Assembly (NCBI RefSeq): GCF_000004195.4
Contig: NC_030682.2
Coordinates: forward strand, 154,229,872 to 154,293,871
Length of the DNA stretch: 64,000 nt
Source of the DNA: Xenopus tropicalis
Taxonomy: Eukaryota > Chordata > Amphibia > Anura > Pipidae
Direction of reading: 5' to 3'
Part shown: positions 11,190-22,400 of the stretch, one piece after another
How the letters are laid out: the number at the start of each line of letters is the position of its first letter
Numbering within the stretch: the stretch's first letter is position 1
Program-made: the position numbers and the translations under genes
The notes under the pieces: generated by a model
Told to the model about the DNA's origin: nothing
The model's database searches: none
Seen by the model: the letters and a program-made list of their open reading frames with translations, nothing else

Positions 11190-12613
11190 GGGCCCCAAAT
11201 GCAGGCTCCACCCTGTGACAGGGGCCCCCAATGCAGGCTCCACCCTGTGACAGGGGCCCCCAATGCAGGCTCCACCCTGTGACCGGGGCCCCCAATGCAG
11301 GCTCCACCCTGTGACCGGGGCCCCCAATGCAGGCTCCACCCTGTGACCGGGGCCCCCAATGCAGGCTCCACCCTGTGACCGGGGCCCCCAATGCAGGCTC
11401 CACCCTGTGACCGGGGCCCCCAATGCAGGCTCCACCCTGTGACCGGGGCCCCCAATGCAGGCTCCACCCTGTGACCGGGGCCCCCAATGCAGGCTCCACC
11501 CTGTGACCGGGGCCCCCAATGCAGGCTCCACCCTGTGACCGGGGCCCCCAATGCAGGCTCCACCCTGTGACCGGGGCCCCCAATGCAGGCTCCACCCTGT
11601 GACCGGGGCCCCAATGCAGGCTCCACCCTGTGACCGGGGCCCCCAATGCAGGCTCCACCCTGTGACCGGGGCCCCCAATGCAGGCTCCACCCTGTGACCG
11701 GGGCCCCCAATGCAGGCTCCACCCTGTGACAGGGGCCCCCAATGCAGGCTCCACCCTGTGACAGGGGCCCCCAATGCAGGCTCCACCCTGTGACAGGGGC
11801 CCCCAATGCAGGCTCCACCCTGTGACAGGGGCCCCCAATGCAGGCTCCACCCTGTGACAGGGGCCCCCAATGCAGGCTCCACCCTGTGACAGGGGCCCCC
11901 AATGCAGGCTCCACCCTGTGACAGGGGCCCCCAATGCAGGCTCCACCCTGTGACAGGGGCCCCCAATGCAGGCTCCACCCTGTGACAGGGGCCCCCAATG
12001 CAGGCTCCACCCTGTGACAGGGGCCCCCAATGCAGGCTCCACCCTGTGACAGGGGCCCCCAATGCAGGCTCCACCCTGTGACAGGGGCCCCCAATGCAGG
12101 CTCCACCCTGTGACAGGGGCCCCCAATGCAGGCTCCACCCTGTGACAGGGGCCCCCAATGCAGGCTCCACCCTGTGACAGGGGCCCCCAATGCAGGCTCC
12201 ACCCTGTGACAGGGGCCCCCAATGCAGGCTCCACCCTGTGACAGGGGCCCCCAATGCAGGCTCCACCCTGTGACAGGGGCCCCTAATGCAGGCTCCACCC
12301 TGTGACTGGACCCCAAATGCAGGCTCCACCCTGTGACTGGGCCCCAAATGCAGGCTCCACCCTGTGACAGGGGCCCCTAATGCAGGCTCCACCCTGTGAC
12401 TGGGCCCCAAATGCAGGCTCCACCCTGTGACTGGGCCCCAAATGCAGGCTCCACCCTGTGACTGGGCCGCAAATGCAGGCTCCACCCTGTGACTGGGCCC
12501 CAAATGCAGGCTCCACCCTGTGACTGGGCCCCCAATGCAGGCTCCACCCTGTGACTGGGCCCCCAATGCAGGCTCCACCCTGTGACTGGGCCCCAAATGC
12601 AGGCTCCACCCTG
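11190..12613. repeat. 31-bp minisatellite in sgo2 5' intron
   Basis: About 45 copies of a unit containing aatgcaggctccaccctgtg followed by ac(a/c/t)ggggcccc. Variants come in blocks: gaccgg in the first third, gacagg in the middle, gactgg at the end. It lies in the intron between the noncoding first exon and the ATG exon of sgo2. The very long minus-strand open frame across it is a repeat artefact. Confidence 0.95.
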
Positions 12614-12954
12614 CTGAAGAGAAGGAGCCGGTGACGGGAGACTTGCCAGTTGAGAGATTTTCTACATTAAATAAAGAGGTTATTTCTCCTGCAGTCGTGG
12701 TTACTGGGGGGCAGTCACTGATTGGCTCCCGGTGCCTCCCTGGGATTCCCAGAATACACTGGAGCAGGAATTGGCTGAACTCTCAGGGGTTTGTGTAGGA
12801 CTAGGGGTCTAACTAAAGCCCGGATAGACGTGCAAGTGAAATGGATGCTGGGACTGAGCCGCCAACCCCCCGGGGCCAAATGATCAGCCAGTGGCCCCCC
12901 AACATTCCTAATGGCTGACCAACAGTCACTGTCAATGGAGGTCACAATGGGGGG

Positions 12955-13741
12955 GAGGGAGTTACAGGGGGAGTTACAGAGGGAGTTACAGGGGGAGTTG
13001 CAGAGGGAGTTACAGGGGGAGTTGCAGGGGGAGTTACAGGGGGAGTTACAGAGGGAGTTACAGGGGGAGTTACAGAGGGAGTTACAGGGGGAGTTACAGG
13101 GGGAGTTACAGGGGGAGTTACAGAGGGAGTTGCAGGGGAGTTGCAGGGGGAGTTGCAGGGGGAGTTACAGAGGGAGTTACAGGGGGAGTTGCAGAGGGAG
13201 TTGCAGGGGGAGTTGCAGGGGGAGTTGCAGAGGGAGTTGCAGGGGGAGTTACAGGGGGAGTTACAGGGGGAGTTACAGAGGGAGTTGCAGGGGGAGTTGC
13301 AGGGGGAGTTGCAGGGGGAGTTACAGAGGGAGTTACAGGGGGAGTTGCAGAGGGAGTTGCAGGGGGAGTTGCAGGGGGAGTTGCAGAGGGAGTTGCAGAG
13401 GGAGTTGCAGGGGGAGTTGCAGAGGGAGTTGCAGAGGGAGTTGCAGAGGGAGTTGCAGGGGGAGTTGCAGGGGGAGTTGCAGGGGGAGTTGCAGAGGGAG
13501 TTGCAGAGGGAGTTGCAGAGGGAGTTGCAGGGGGAGTTGCAGGGGGAGTTGCAGGGGGAGTTGCAGGGGGAGTTGCAGGGGGAGTTGCAGGGGGAGTTGC
13601 AGGGGGAGTTGCAGGGGGGGAGTTGCAGAGGGAGTTGCAGAGGGAGTTGCAGGGGGAGTTGCAGGGGGAGTTGCAGGGGGAGTTGCAGGGGGAGTTGCAG
13701 GGGGAGTTGCAGGGGGAGTTGCAGGGGGAGTTGCAGGGGGC
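12955..13741. repeat. 12-bp minisatellite
   Basis: About 65 copies of ggagtt(g/a)cag(g/a)g. The 12-bp period is a multiple of three, so all frames stay open in both directions, giving false repeat peptides. It lies in the same sgo2 5' intron. Confidence 0.95.
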
Positions 13742-13782
13742 CACAGTGGGTGCAGCACAGCTCAGTAGGAAGCAGGGGGCGG

Positions 13783-13895
13783 GGCCAGGCTAGAGGGAGG
13801 GCGGGGCCAGGCTAGAGGGAGGGCGGGGCCAGGCTAGAGGGAGGGGCGGGGCCCAGGCTAGAGGGAGGGGCGGGGCCAGGCTAGAGGGAGGGGCG
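13783..13895. repeat. short GC-box repeat upstream of the sgo2/hgh1 promoter
   Basis: Four to five copies of a 24-26 bp unit gggcggggccaggctagagg plus gagg. Each holds an Sp1-type GGGCGGGGCC box. It is about 400 bp from the sgo2 first exon, inside its first intron, so an effect on the promoter is possible but unproven. Confidence 0.85.
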
Positions 13896-14275
13896 GGAGC
13901 ACTGACACAAGTCCCATTGCGCAACCGGGCAGATGTGGGTAACTGCGCTTGGGGTTGGACACGCCCATCAGTCTCCTCTCCGCCAATCAGTGCTGACCCC
14001 GCCCCTGCGGCCGATGTAGACCGGTACATTCCCGCGGCTCCTATTGGCTACTGTGCCTGCCCAAACAGCGGCAGTGGGGCTCGGGATAATTGTACCTCAG
14101 TAGCCCCAACATGGGAGTGCTACTCGCCTCTCCGGCCCAGTGCTGCTGTGAGTGACAGTTCCATACAGAGGCGCTGGGCAAGCTCACTGTGAGTTCCCGG
14201 CACTGCTGGGGGCTGGCTCCTGAGTATATACCCCCCCCCATTCCCCACAGTAAAGCGCCAGCGGCCGGGACTCAC

Positions 14276-14340
14276 CTTGTTTTCCTCCGTTTGAATGTGC
14301 CGCTCAGTCACAGCCAATCCGCCGCCGCCGCCGGGCGGTC
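14276..14340 (-). other. sgo2: sgo2 noncoding first exon (predicted)
   Basis: On the minus strand the sequence reads caag|gtgagtc at 14275/14276, a strong donor. The matching acceptor is at 11128 (gttttcttgcag), which gives a short 5' UTR stretch before the ATG at 11099. The upstream end is only estimated. Confidence 0.55.
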
Positions 14341-14475
14341 ACATGGTAGGGTCAGGTGATGCGGAAGCGCTCAGGCTCCTCCCCGGACAGGAAGTAGTCG
14401 CTTGTTATGACGCGGCGTGTGGGTGACGCAATAAATAGAGCCGGAAGTACAAACACGTGAGGGAAGAGAGAGGAG
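14330..14475. promoter_or_regulatory. bidirectional sgo2/hgh1 promoter
   Basis: About 150 bp separate the predicted sgo2 and hgh1 first exons, which point away from each other. The segment is CpG-rich and holds two ETS-type sites (caggaagtag near 14389, ccggaagtac at 14441), a CRE-like gtgacgca at about 14423 and a CACGTG E-box at 14454-14459. ETS and E-box sites are common in housekeeping divergent promoters; which sites are used is not known. Confidence 0.55.
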
Positions 14476-14493
14476 TCTGGGTTTTGCAGTCCG
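14440..14493 (+). other. hgh1: hgh1 noncoding first exon (predicted)
   Basis: A consensus donor ccg|gtaagta sits at 14493/14494. The next good acceptor on the plus strand is tctttcccag at 16401-16410, 12 bp before the hgh1 ATG. The 5' end is estimated. Confidence 0.55.
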
Positions 14494-14961
14494 GTAAGTA
14501 CTGGGGTTCGGCCGTCTGTGCCGCTAGTAACGGGGGTATTGTTACCTGTTATTACTCCCCTTTCTATGCCCACCCTGCTTGCTAGGGTCACTTGGGCCCT
14601 AACAACTTCTCTACATTGTACTAAACATGTCCATTTCTGGCTCTGCTGAGCCCCCCATCAGAGGACTAGGGGGGAATTAGATTGCCAGTGAGCTGCAGCC
14701 TAACCAAAGGGACAGGGTTGTTTATACAGAGCTCATTCACTTATAAAGGTGCATACTGAGCTGGACTTTACCCTGCCAATAGGCTGCAGCCTCCATGTGT
14801 ATCTGTAGCCTCATTGCTGCCCAGCCGGGGGGTTTTGTGGCGCTGGGACCCCCCTGTATGTCCCCCCTGTACAGAGTGTGTGGGGATTAACCCTTTGTAT
14901 GTTGGCCTGTTCCACAGAGAGTGGCAGTTGCCAGTCAGCTTGTAGTCCATGCCAAATAAGT

Positions 14962-16372
14962 GTAGTCCTGTGTGTGTGACCCAGTGATACCCAGAGGGGC
15001 CCTGAGCTGGGGGGGTTGCCCCTGTGGATCAGAAGCAGTTGGGTGGGGGCGGGGCCTGTATAGGGTTAAAGCGCATAGTCCTGTGTGTGTGACCCAGTGA
15101 TACCCAGAGGGGCCCTGAGCTGGGGGGGTTGCCCCTGTGGATCAGAAGCAGTTGGGTGGGGGCGGGGCCTGTATAGGGTTAAAGCGCATAGTCCTGTGTG
15201 CGTGACCCAGTGATACCCAGAGGGGCCCTGAGCTGGGGGGGGGGGTTGCCCCCTGTGGATCAGAAGCAGTTGGGTGGGGGCGGGGCCTGTATAGGGTTAA
15301 AGCGCATAGTCCTGTGTGAGTGACCCAGTGATACCCAGAGGGGCCCTGAGCTGGGGGGGGGTTGCCCCTGTGGATCAGAAGCAGTTGGGTGGGGGCGGGG
15401 CCTGTATAGGGTTAAAGCGCATAGTCCTGTGTGCGTGACCCAGTGATACCCAGAGGGGCCCTGAGCTGGGGGGGTGGGGTTGCCCCCTGTGGATCAGAAG
15501 CAGTTGGGTGGGGGCGGGGCCTGTATAGGGTTAAAGCGCATAGTCCTGTGTGCGTGACCCAGTGATACCCAGAGGGGCCCTGAGCTGGGGGGGGGGTTGC
15601 CCCCTGTGGATCAGAAGCAGTTGGGTGGGGGCGGGGCCTGTATAGGGTTAAAGCGCATAGTCCTGTGTGCGTGACCCAGTGATACCCAGAGGGGCCCTGA
15701 GCTGGGGGGGGGGTGGGTTTGCCCCTGTGGATCAGAAGCAGTTGGGTGGGGCGGGGCCTGTATAGGGTTAAAGCGCATAGTCCTGTGTGCGTGACCCAGT
15801 GATACCCAGAGGGGCCCTGAGCTGGGGGGGGGGGTTGCCCCTGTGGATCAGAAGCAGTTGGGTGGGGGCGGGGCCTGTATAGGGTTAAAGCGCATAGTCC
15901 TGTGTGTGTGACCCAGTGATACCCAGAGGGGCCCTGAGCTGGGGGGGGGGGGTTGCCCCCTGTGGATCAGAAGCAGTTGGGTGGGGGCGGGGCCTGTATA
16001 GGGTTAAAGCGCATAGTCCTGTTTGCGTGACCCAGTGATACCCAGAGGGGCCCTGAGCTGGGGGGGGGGGGTTGCCCCCTGTGGATCAGAAGCAGTTGGG
16101 TGGGGGCGGGCCTGTATAGGGTTAAAGCGCATAGTCCTGTGTGTGTGACCCAGTGATACCCAGAGGGGCCCTGAGCTGGGTGTGGGGGGGGGGGGGTTTG
16201 CCCCTGTGGATCAGAAGCAGTTGGGTGGGGGCGGGGCCTGTATAGGGTTAAAGCGCATTGTCCTGTGTGCGTGACCCAGTGATACCCAGAGGGGCCCTGA
16301 GCTGGGAGTGGGGGGGGTGGTTTGCCCCCTGTGGATCAGAAGCAGTTGCGCGGGGGCGGGGCCTGTACATAA
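14962..16372. repeat. 119-bp minisatellite in hgh1 intron 1
   Basis: About 12 copies of a unit with gtgacccagtgatacccaga, a G run of 7-13, ggatcagaagcagttgggtg, a ggggcggggcc GC box and ggttaaagcgc. It fills most of the intron between the noncoding exon and the ATG exon and ends about 40 bp from the acceptor. Copies are nearly identical apart from the length of the G run. Confidence 0.95.
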
Positions 16373-16422
16373 GGTTTGTATTGGTTCTGACCCGGCTCTC
16401 TCTTTCCCAGGCCCTTGTTGCC

Positions 16423-19400
16423 ATGGATCCTGCCCTGTGCTTGGAGCTTCTCTCTTTCCTGAAGCCGGAGACCCGCGCGGATGTTCGAGCGCAGGCGTTA
16501 GAGTACATTCTGGGTGTGAGTGGGAGCCCCGAGGGGAGACAGAGCTTGTGCGCTGAGCCCCGGCTGCTTTGTGCCCTCCTGGATCTGAGCACAGAGCAGT
16601 CGCCACACGTTGCCCAGGATGCCCACCATGTGCTGGTGAATCTGACGTCAGACTGTGCCGCCCACAGAGCCCTATTGGCTCACGTTCCCACGCTCCTCCC
16701 CTCCATGCTGAGCCGCCTGCGGGATCCTGGCTGCCCATTCGCCGACTCAATCTGCACGGCGCTCTGCAACCTGAGCCGCGAGGAGGAGACTTGCCAGTCG
16801 TTCCTGCGCTCTCTCACCCAGGAGGGTATGTGCCAACTGCTGGACATGCTGTGTGCCCCCAAGTACAACCCCCGGGCATCGCTGGACTACCTGGGGCCCC
16901 TCCTGTGCAACCTGACCCAGCTGCCCGAGGGCCGACATTTCATACTGGATAGAAACAGGTAAGACTCAGCCCCAGCTATGGGCACCCACTCTTACACACA
17001 CCTGCCCAGCTTGGCTCCTCCCACACCCCCGTGTGATGCCGAGGTGGTCACATGAGAGATGATCACTTTAATATTTCTGCTCGGTTTTGCCCAGAATGCC
17101 CCATTTCTTAAAGCAGCCCATGTAAGCCCGCCCTGCGCCGCCTCCCAATATCGCACTCCCATAGATTTCAGTCTCCTTCCTCTCAGCAAAACAGTCTGCA
17201 CTTCCCATTCCAACAGTGACCCCTGCGAGAGCGCCGGTGCTATTGGGGATATCTCAGAGAAATGAGCCAGTCTTGTGCAGTCACTGACTGTCTATAGGCA
17301 GATATGGGTACAGTACCGGGGGGCAGGCAGAGTGTATAAGGCCCCTCCCACTCAGTCACTGACTGTCTATAGGCAGATATGGGTACAGTGCCGGAGGCAG
17401 GCACAGTGTATAAAGCCCCTCCCACTCACTGACTGTCTATAGGCAGATATGGGTACAGTGCCGGGGACAGACACAGTGTATAAGGCCCCTCCCACTCAGT
17501 CCCTGTCTGTCTCTAGGCAGATATGGGTACAGTGCCGGGGACAGACACAGTGTATAAGGCCCCTCTCACTCAGTCCCTGACTGTCTCTAGGCAGATATGG
17601 GTACAGTGCCGGGGACAGGCACAGTGTATAAGGCCCCTCTCACTCAGTCCCTGTCTGTCTCTAGGCAGATATGGGTACAGTGCTGGAGGCAGGCACAGTG
17701 TATAAAGCCCCTCCCACTCACTGACTGTCTATAGGCAGATATGGGTACAGTGCCGGGGACAGACACAGTGTATAAGGCCCCTCCCACTCAGTCCCTGTCT
17801 GTCTCTAGGCAGATATGGGTACAGTGCCGGGGACAGACACAGTGTATAAGGCCCCTCTCACTCAGTCCCTGACTGTCTCTAGGCAGATATGGGTACAGTG
17901 CCGGGGACAGGCACAGTGTATAAGGCCCCTCTCACTCAGTCCCTGTCTGTCTCTAGGCAGATATGGGTACAGTGCCGGGGACAGGCACAGTGTATAAGGC
18001 CCCTCTCACTCAGTCCCTGACTGTCTCTAGGCAGATATGGGTACAGTGCCGGGGACAGGCACAGTGTATAAGGCCCCTCTCACTCAGTCCCTGACTGTCT
18101 CTAGGCAGATATGGGTACAGTGCCGGGGACAGGCACAGTGTATAAGGCCCCTCTCACTCAGTCCCTGACTGTCTCTAGGCAGATATGGGTACAGTGCCGG
18201 GGACAGGCACAGTGTATAAGGCCCCTCTCACTCAGTCCCTGACTGTCTCTAGGCAGATATGGGTACAGTGCCGGGGACAGGCACAGTGTATAAGGCCCCT
18301 CTCACTCAGTCCCTGTCTGTCTCTAGGCAGATATGGGTACAGTGCCGGGGACAGGCACAGTGTATAAGGCCCCTCTCACTCAGTCCCTGTCTGTCTCTAG
18401 GCAGATATGGGTACAGTGCCGGGGACAGGCACAGTGTATAAGGCCCCTCTCACTCAGTCCCTGACTGTCTCTAGGCAGATATGGGTACAGTGCCGGGGAC
18501 AGGCACAGTGTATAAGGCCCCTCTCACTCAGTCCCTGTCTGTCTCTAGGCAGATATGGGTACAGTGCCGGGGACAGGCACAGTGTATAAGGCCCCTCTCA
18601 CTCAGTCAGTGACTGTCTCTAGGCAGATATGGGTACAGTGCCGGGGACAGGCACAGTGTATAAGGCCCCTCTCACTCAGTCCCTGACTGTCTCTAGGCAG
18701 ATATGGGTACAGTGCCGGGGACAGGCACAGTGTATAAGGCCCCTCTCACTCAGTCCCTGACTGTCTCTAGGCAGATATGGGTACAGTGCCGGGGACAGAC
18801 ACAGTGTATAAGGCCCCTCTCACTCAGTCCCTGTCTGTCTCTAGGCAGATATGGGTACAGTGCCGGGGACAGGCACAGTGTATAAGGCCCCTCTCACTCA
18901 GTCCCTGTCTGTCTCTAGGCAGATATGGGTACAGTGCCGGGGACAGGCACAGTGTATAAGGCCCCTCTCACTCAGTCCCTGTCTGTCTCTAGGCAGATAT
19001 GGGTACAGTGCCGGGGACAGACACAGTGTATAAGGCCCCTCTCACTCAGTCCCTGTCTGTCTCTAGGCAGATATGGGTACAGTGCCGGGGACAGGCACAG
19101 TGTATAAGGCCCCTCTCACTCAGTCCCTGTCTGTCTCTAGGCAGATATGGGTACAGTGCCGGGGACAGGCACAGTGTATAAGGCCCCTCTCACTCAGTCC
19201 CTGACTGTCTCTAGGCAGATATGGGTACAGTGCCGGGGACAGGCACAGTGTATAAGGCCCCTCTCACTCAGTCGCTGGGATGACTTTTTGCCTGTTGTTG
19301 TAGTTGTGCAATGTGTTGCACTTTGTTATTACAATATAATACAACTGTATGTTTGTCCCCAAGGTGTGTGGTTCAGCGGCTGCTCCCGTATCTGCAGTCT

Positions 19401-22400
19401 GGATCCACAGTGCGGAGAGGGGGAATTGTGGGAACTCTGAGAAACTGCTGCTTCAGCCACCGTGAGTGATCCAATGTTTGTATCTGTTTAACTATCCCCC
19501 CCCAACCCTCACTGCCATCTTATCCTTTCCAATTATACACTGTGCCCGGCACTGTACCCATATCTGCCTATAGACAGTCGGGGACTGAGTGGGAGGGGCC
19601 TTATACACTATGCCTGCCCCCAGCACTGTACCCATATCTGCCTATAGACAGTCACTGACTGAGTGGGAGGGGCCTTATACACTGTGTCCGGCACTGTATC
19701 CATATCTGCCTATAGACAGTCACAGACTGCGTGGGAGGGGCCTTATACGCTGCCCGGCCCTGTACCCATATCTGCCTATAGACAGTCGGGGACTGAGTGG
19801 AAGGGGCCTTATACACTGTGCCTGCCCCCGGCCCTGTACCCATATCTGCCTATAGACAGTCAGGGACTGAGTGGGAGGGGCCTTATACACTGTGCCTGGC
19901 ACTGTACCCATATCTGCCTATAGACAGTCACAGACTGAGTGGGAGGGGCCTTATACACTGTCCTTGCCCCCGGCACTGTACCCATATCTGCCTATAGACG
20001 GTCAGGGACTGAGTGGGAGGGGCCTTATACACTGTCCTTGCCCCCGGCACTGTATCCATATCTGCCTATAGACAGTCAGGGACTGAGTGGGAGGGGCTTA
20101 TATACTGTGCCTGGCACTGTACCCATATCTGCTTATAGACAGTCAGGGACTGAGTGGGAGGAGCCATGCCATAAATGCCCCTCAGACACATGTAACAAAG
20201 CATTAAATTAGAGAGAGGTAAAATGGCCGTTTATAGTGGGGGCCGGGCAGCCTGGGGGCCTCAGTTCCGCTGTTGTTTCTTGTTACTGCAAATAGTATTT
20301 CTGCGACGCTCGATATTTCTATTTACATTGGATTCTCTCTTTGGTTTTAAAGTCCTTTTTCCCTTGATCTGATTGGCTAATGAGCCTGTTTGTGATCGGT
20401 GAATAGGTATATACTGTGATTCTGTATCTTGTTTTTCAGCCTGTGCTGGAAACGCGCAAGGCTACAATGTGCTCTGATTGGCTACAATAAAGCTTCTTTG
20501 TTTTTATCTACTGCCCCTGGGATCTGTGGGCCCCTGGGATCTGTGGGCGCCCGGCAATATGTTTTGCAGTGAAAATAGGGTGACACTAATCCAAATGTAA
20601 ACCCTTTTCTGATTGGTCCATCTGTTCCTTTCAGGAGACCACGCCTGGCTGCTCGGAGATGATGTGGATTTGCTGCCGTTCCTGTTGCTGCCATTGGCTG
20701 GGGGGGAGGAATTCACAGAGGAGGAGATGGAAAGTATGAATGGGGCCCATTGGGTTTGGTGGGGGAGGGATACACCGAGGGGGAGATGGAAAGTATGAAT
20801 GGGGCCGTTTGGGGGGGGGGGGGGGAGGCAATACACAGAGGAGGAGATGGAAAGTATGAATGGGGCCCATTGGGTTTGGGGGGGGGATACACAGAGGAGG
20901 AGATGGAAAGTATGAATGGGGCTGTTGGGGGGGGGGGGGGGGCAATACACAGAGGAGGAGATGGAAAGTATGAATGGGGCCCATTGGGTTTGGGGGGGGG
21001 GGATACACAGAGGGGGAGATGGAAAGTATGAATGGGGCCCATTGGGTTTGGTGGGGGAGGGATACACCGAGGGGGAGATGGAAAGTATGAATGGGGCCAT
21101 TTGGGGGGGGGGGGAGGGAGGCAATACACAGAGGAGGAGATGGAAAGTATGAATGGGGCTGTTTGGGGGGGGGGGAATACACAGAGGAGGAGATGGAAAG
21201 TATGAATGGGACCCATTGGGTTTGGGGGGGGAGGGATACACCGAGGGGGAGATGGAAAGTATGAATGGGGCCGTTTGGGGGGGGGGGGGGGGGGGGGAGG
21301 GAGGCAATACACAGAGGAGGAGATGGAAAGTATGAATGGGGCTGTTTGGGGGGGGAGGAATACACAGAGGAGGAGATAGGAAAGTATGAATGGGACCCAT
21401 TGGGTTTGGGGGGGGGGGGGGGAATACACAGAGGAGGAGATGGAAAGTATGAATGGGGCCCATTGGGTTTGGGGGAATAAACAGAGGAGGAGATGGAAGG
21501 TATGAATGGGGCTGTTGGGGGGGGGGGGCAATACACAGAGGAGGAGATGGAAAGTATGAATGGGGCCCATTGGGTTTGGTGGGGGGGGGATACACAGAGG
21601 GGGAGATGGAAAGTATGAATGGGGCCCATTGGGTTTGGGGGGGATACAGAGAGGAGGAGATGGAAAGTATGAATGGGGCCCATTGGGTTTGGTGGGGGGG
21701 GGGGGGGGGAATACACAGAGGAGGAGATGGAAAGTATGAATGGGGCCCATTGGGTTTGGGGGAATACACAGAGGAGGAGATGGAAAGTATGAATGGGGCT
21801 GTTGGGGGGGGGGGGGGGGGGGCAATACACAGAGGAGGAGATGGAAAGTATGAATGGGGCCCATTGGGTTTGGTGGGGGGGGGATACACAGAGGGGGAGA
21901 TGGAAAGTATGAATGGGGCCCATTGGGTTTGGGGGGATACAGAGAGGAGGAGATGGAAAGTATGAATGGGACCCATTGGGTTTGGGGGGGGGGGAATACA
22001 CAGAGGAGGAGATGGAAAGTATGAATGGGGCCCATTGGGTTTGGTGGGGGGGGGGATACACAGAGGGGGAGATGGAAAGTATGAATGGGGCCCATTGGGT
22101 TTGGGGGGGATACAGAGAGGAGGAGATGGAAAGTATGAATGGGGCCCATTGGGTTTGGTGGGGGGGGGGGGAATACACCGAGGGGGAGATGGAAAGTATG
22201 AATGGGGCCGTTTGGGGAGGGGGGAGGGAGGCAATACACAGAGGAGGAGATGGAAAGTATGAATGGGGCCCATTGGGTTTGGTGGGGGGGGGGATACACA
22301 GAGGGGGAGATGGAAAGTATGAATGGGGCCCATTGGGTTTGGGGGGATACAGAGAGGAGGAGATGGAAAGTATGAATGGGGCCCATTGGGTTTGGTGGGG

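Noticed and set aside
10674..12596. Minus-strand open frame of 640 codons in sgo2's 5' region
   Set aside because: Most of it is 31-bp repeat. Only the segment 10964-11099 inside it is coding, in a spliced context.
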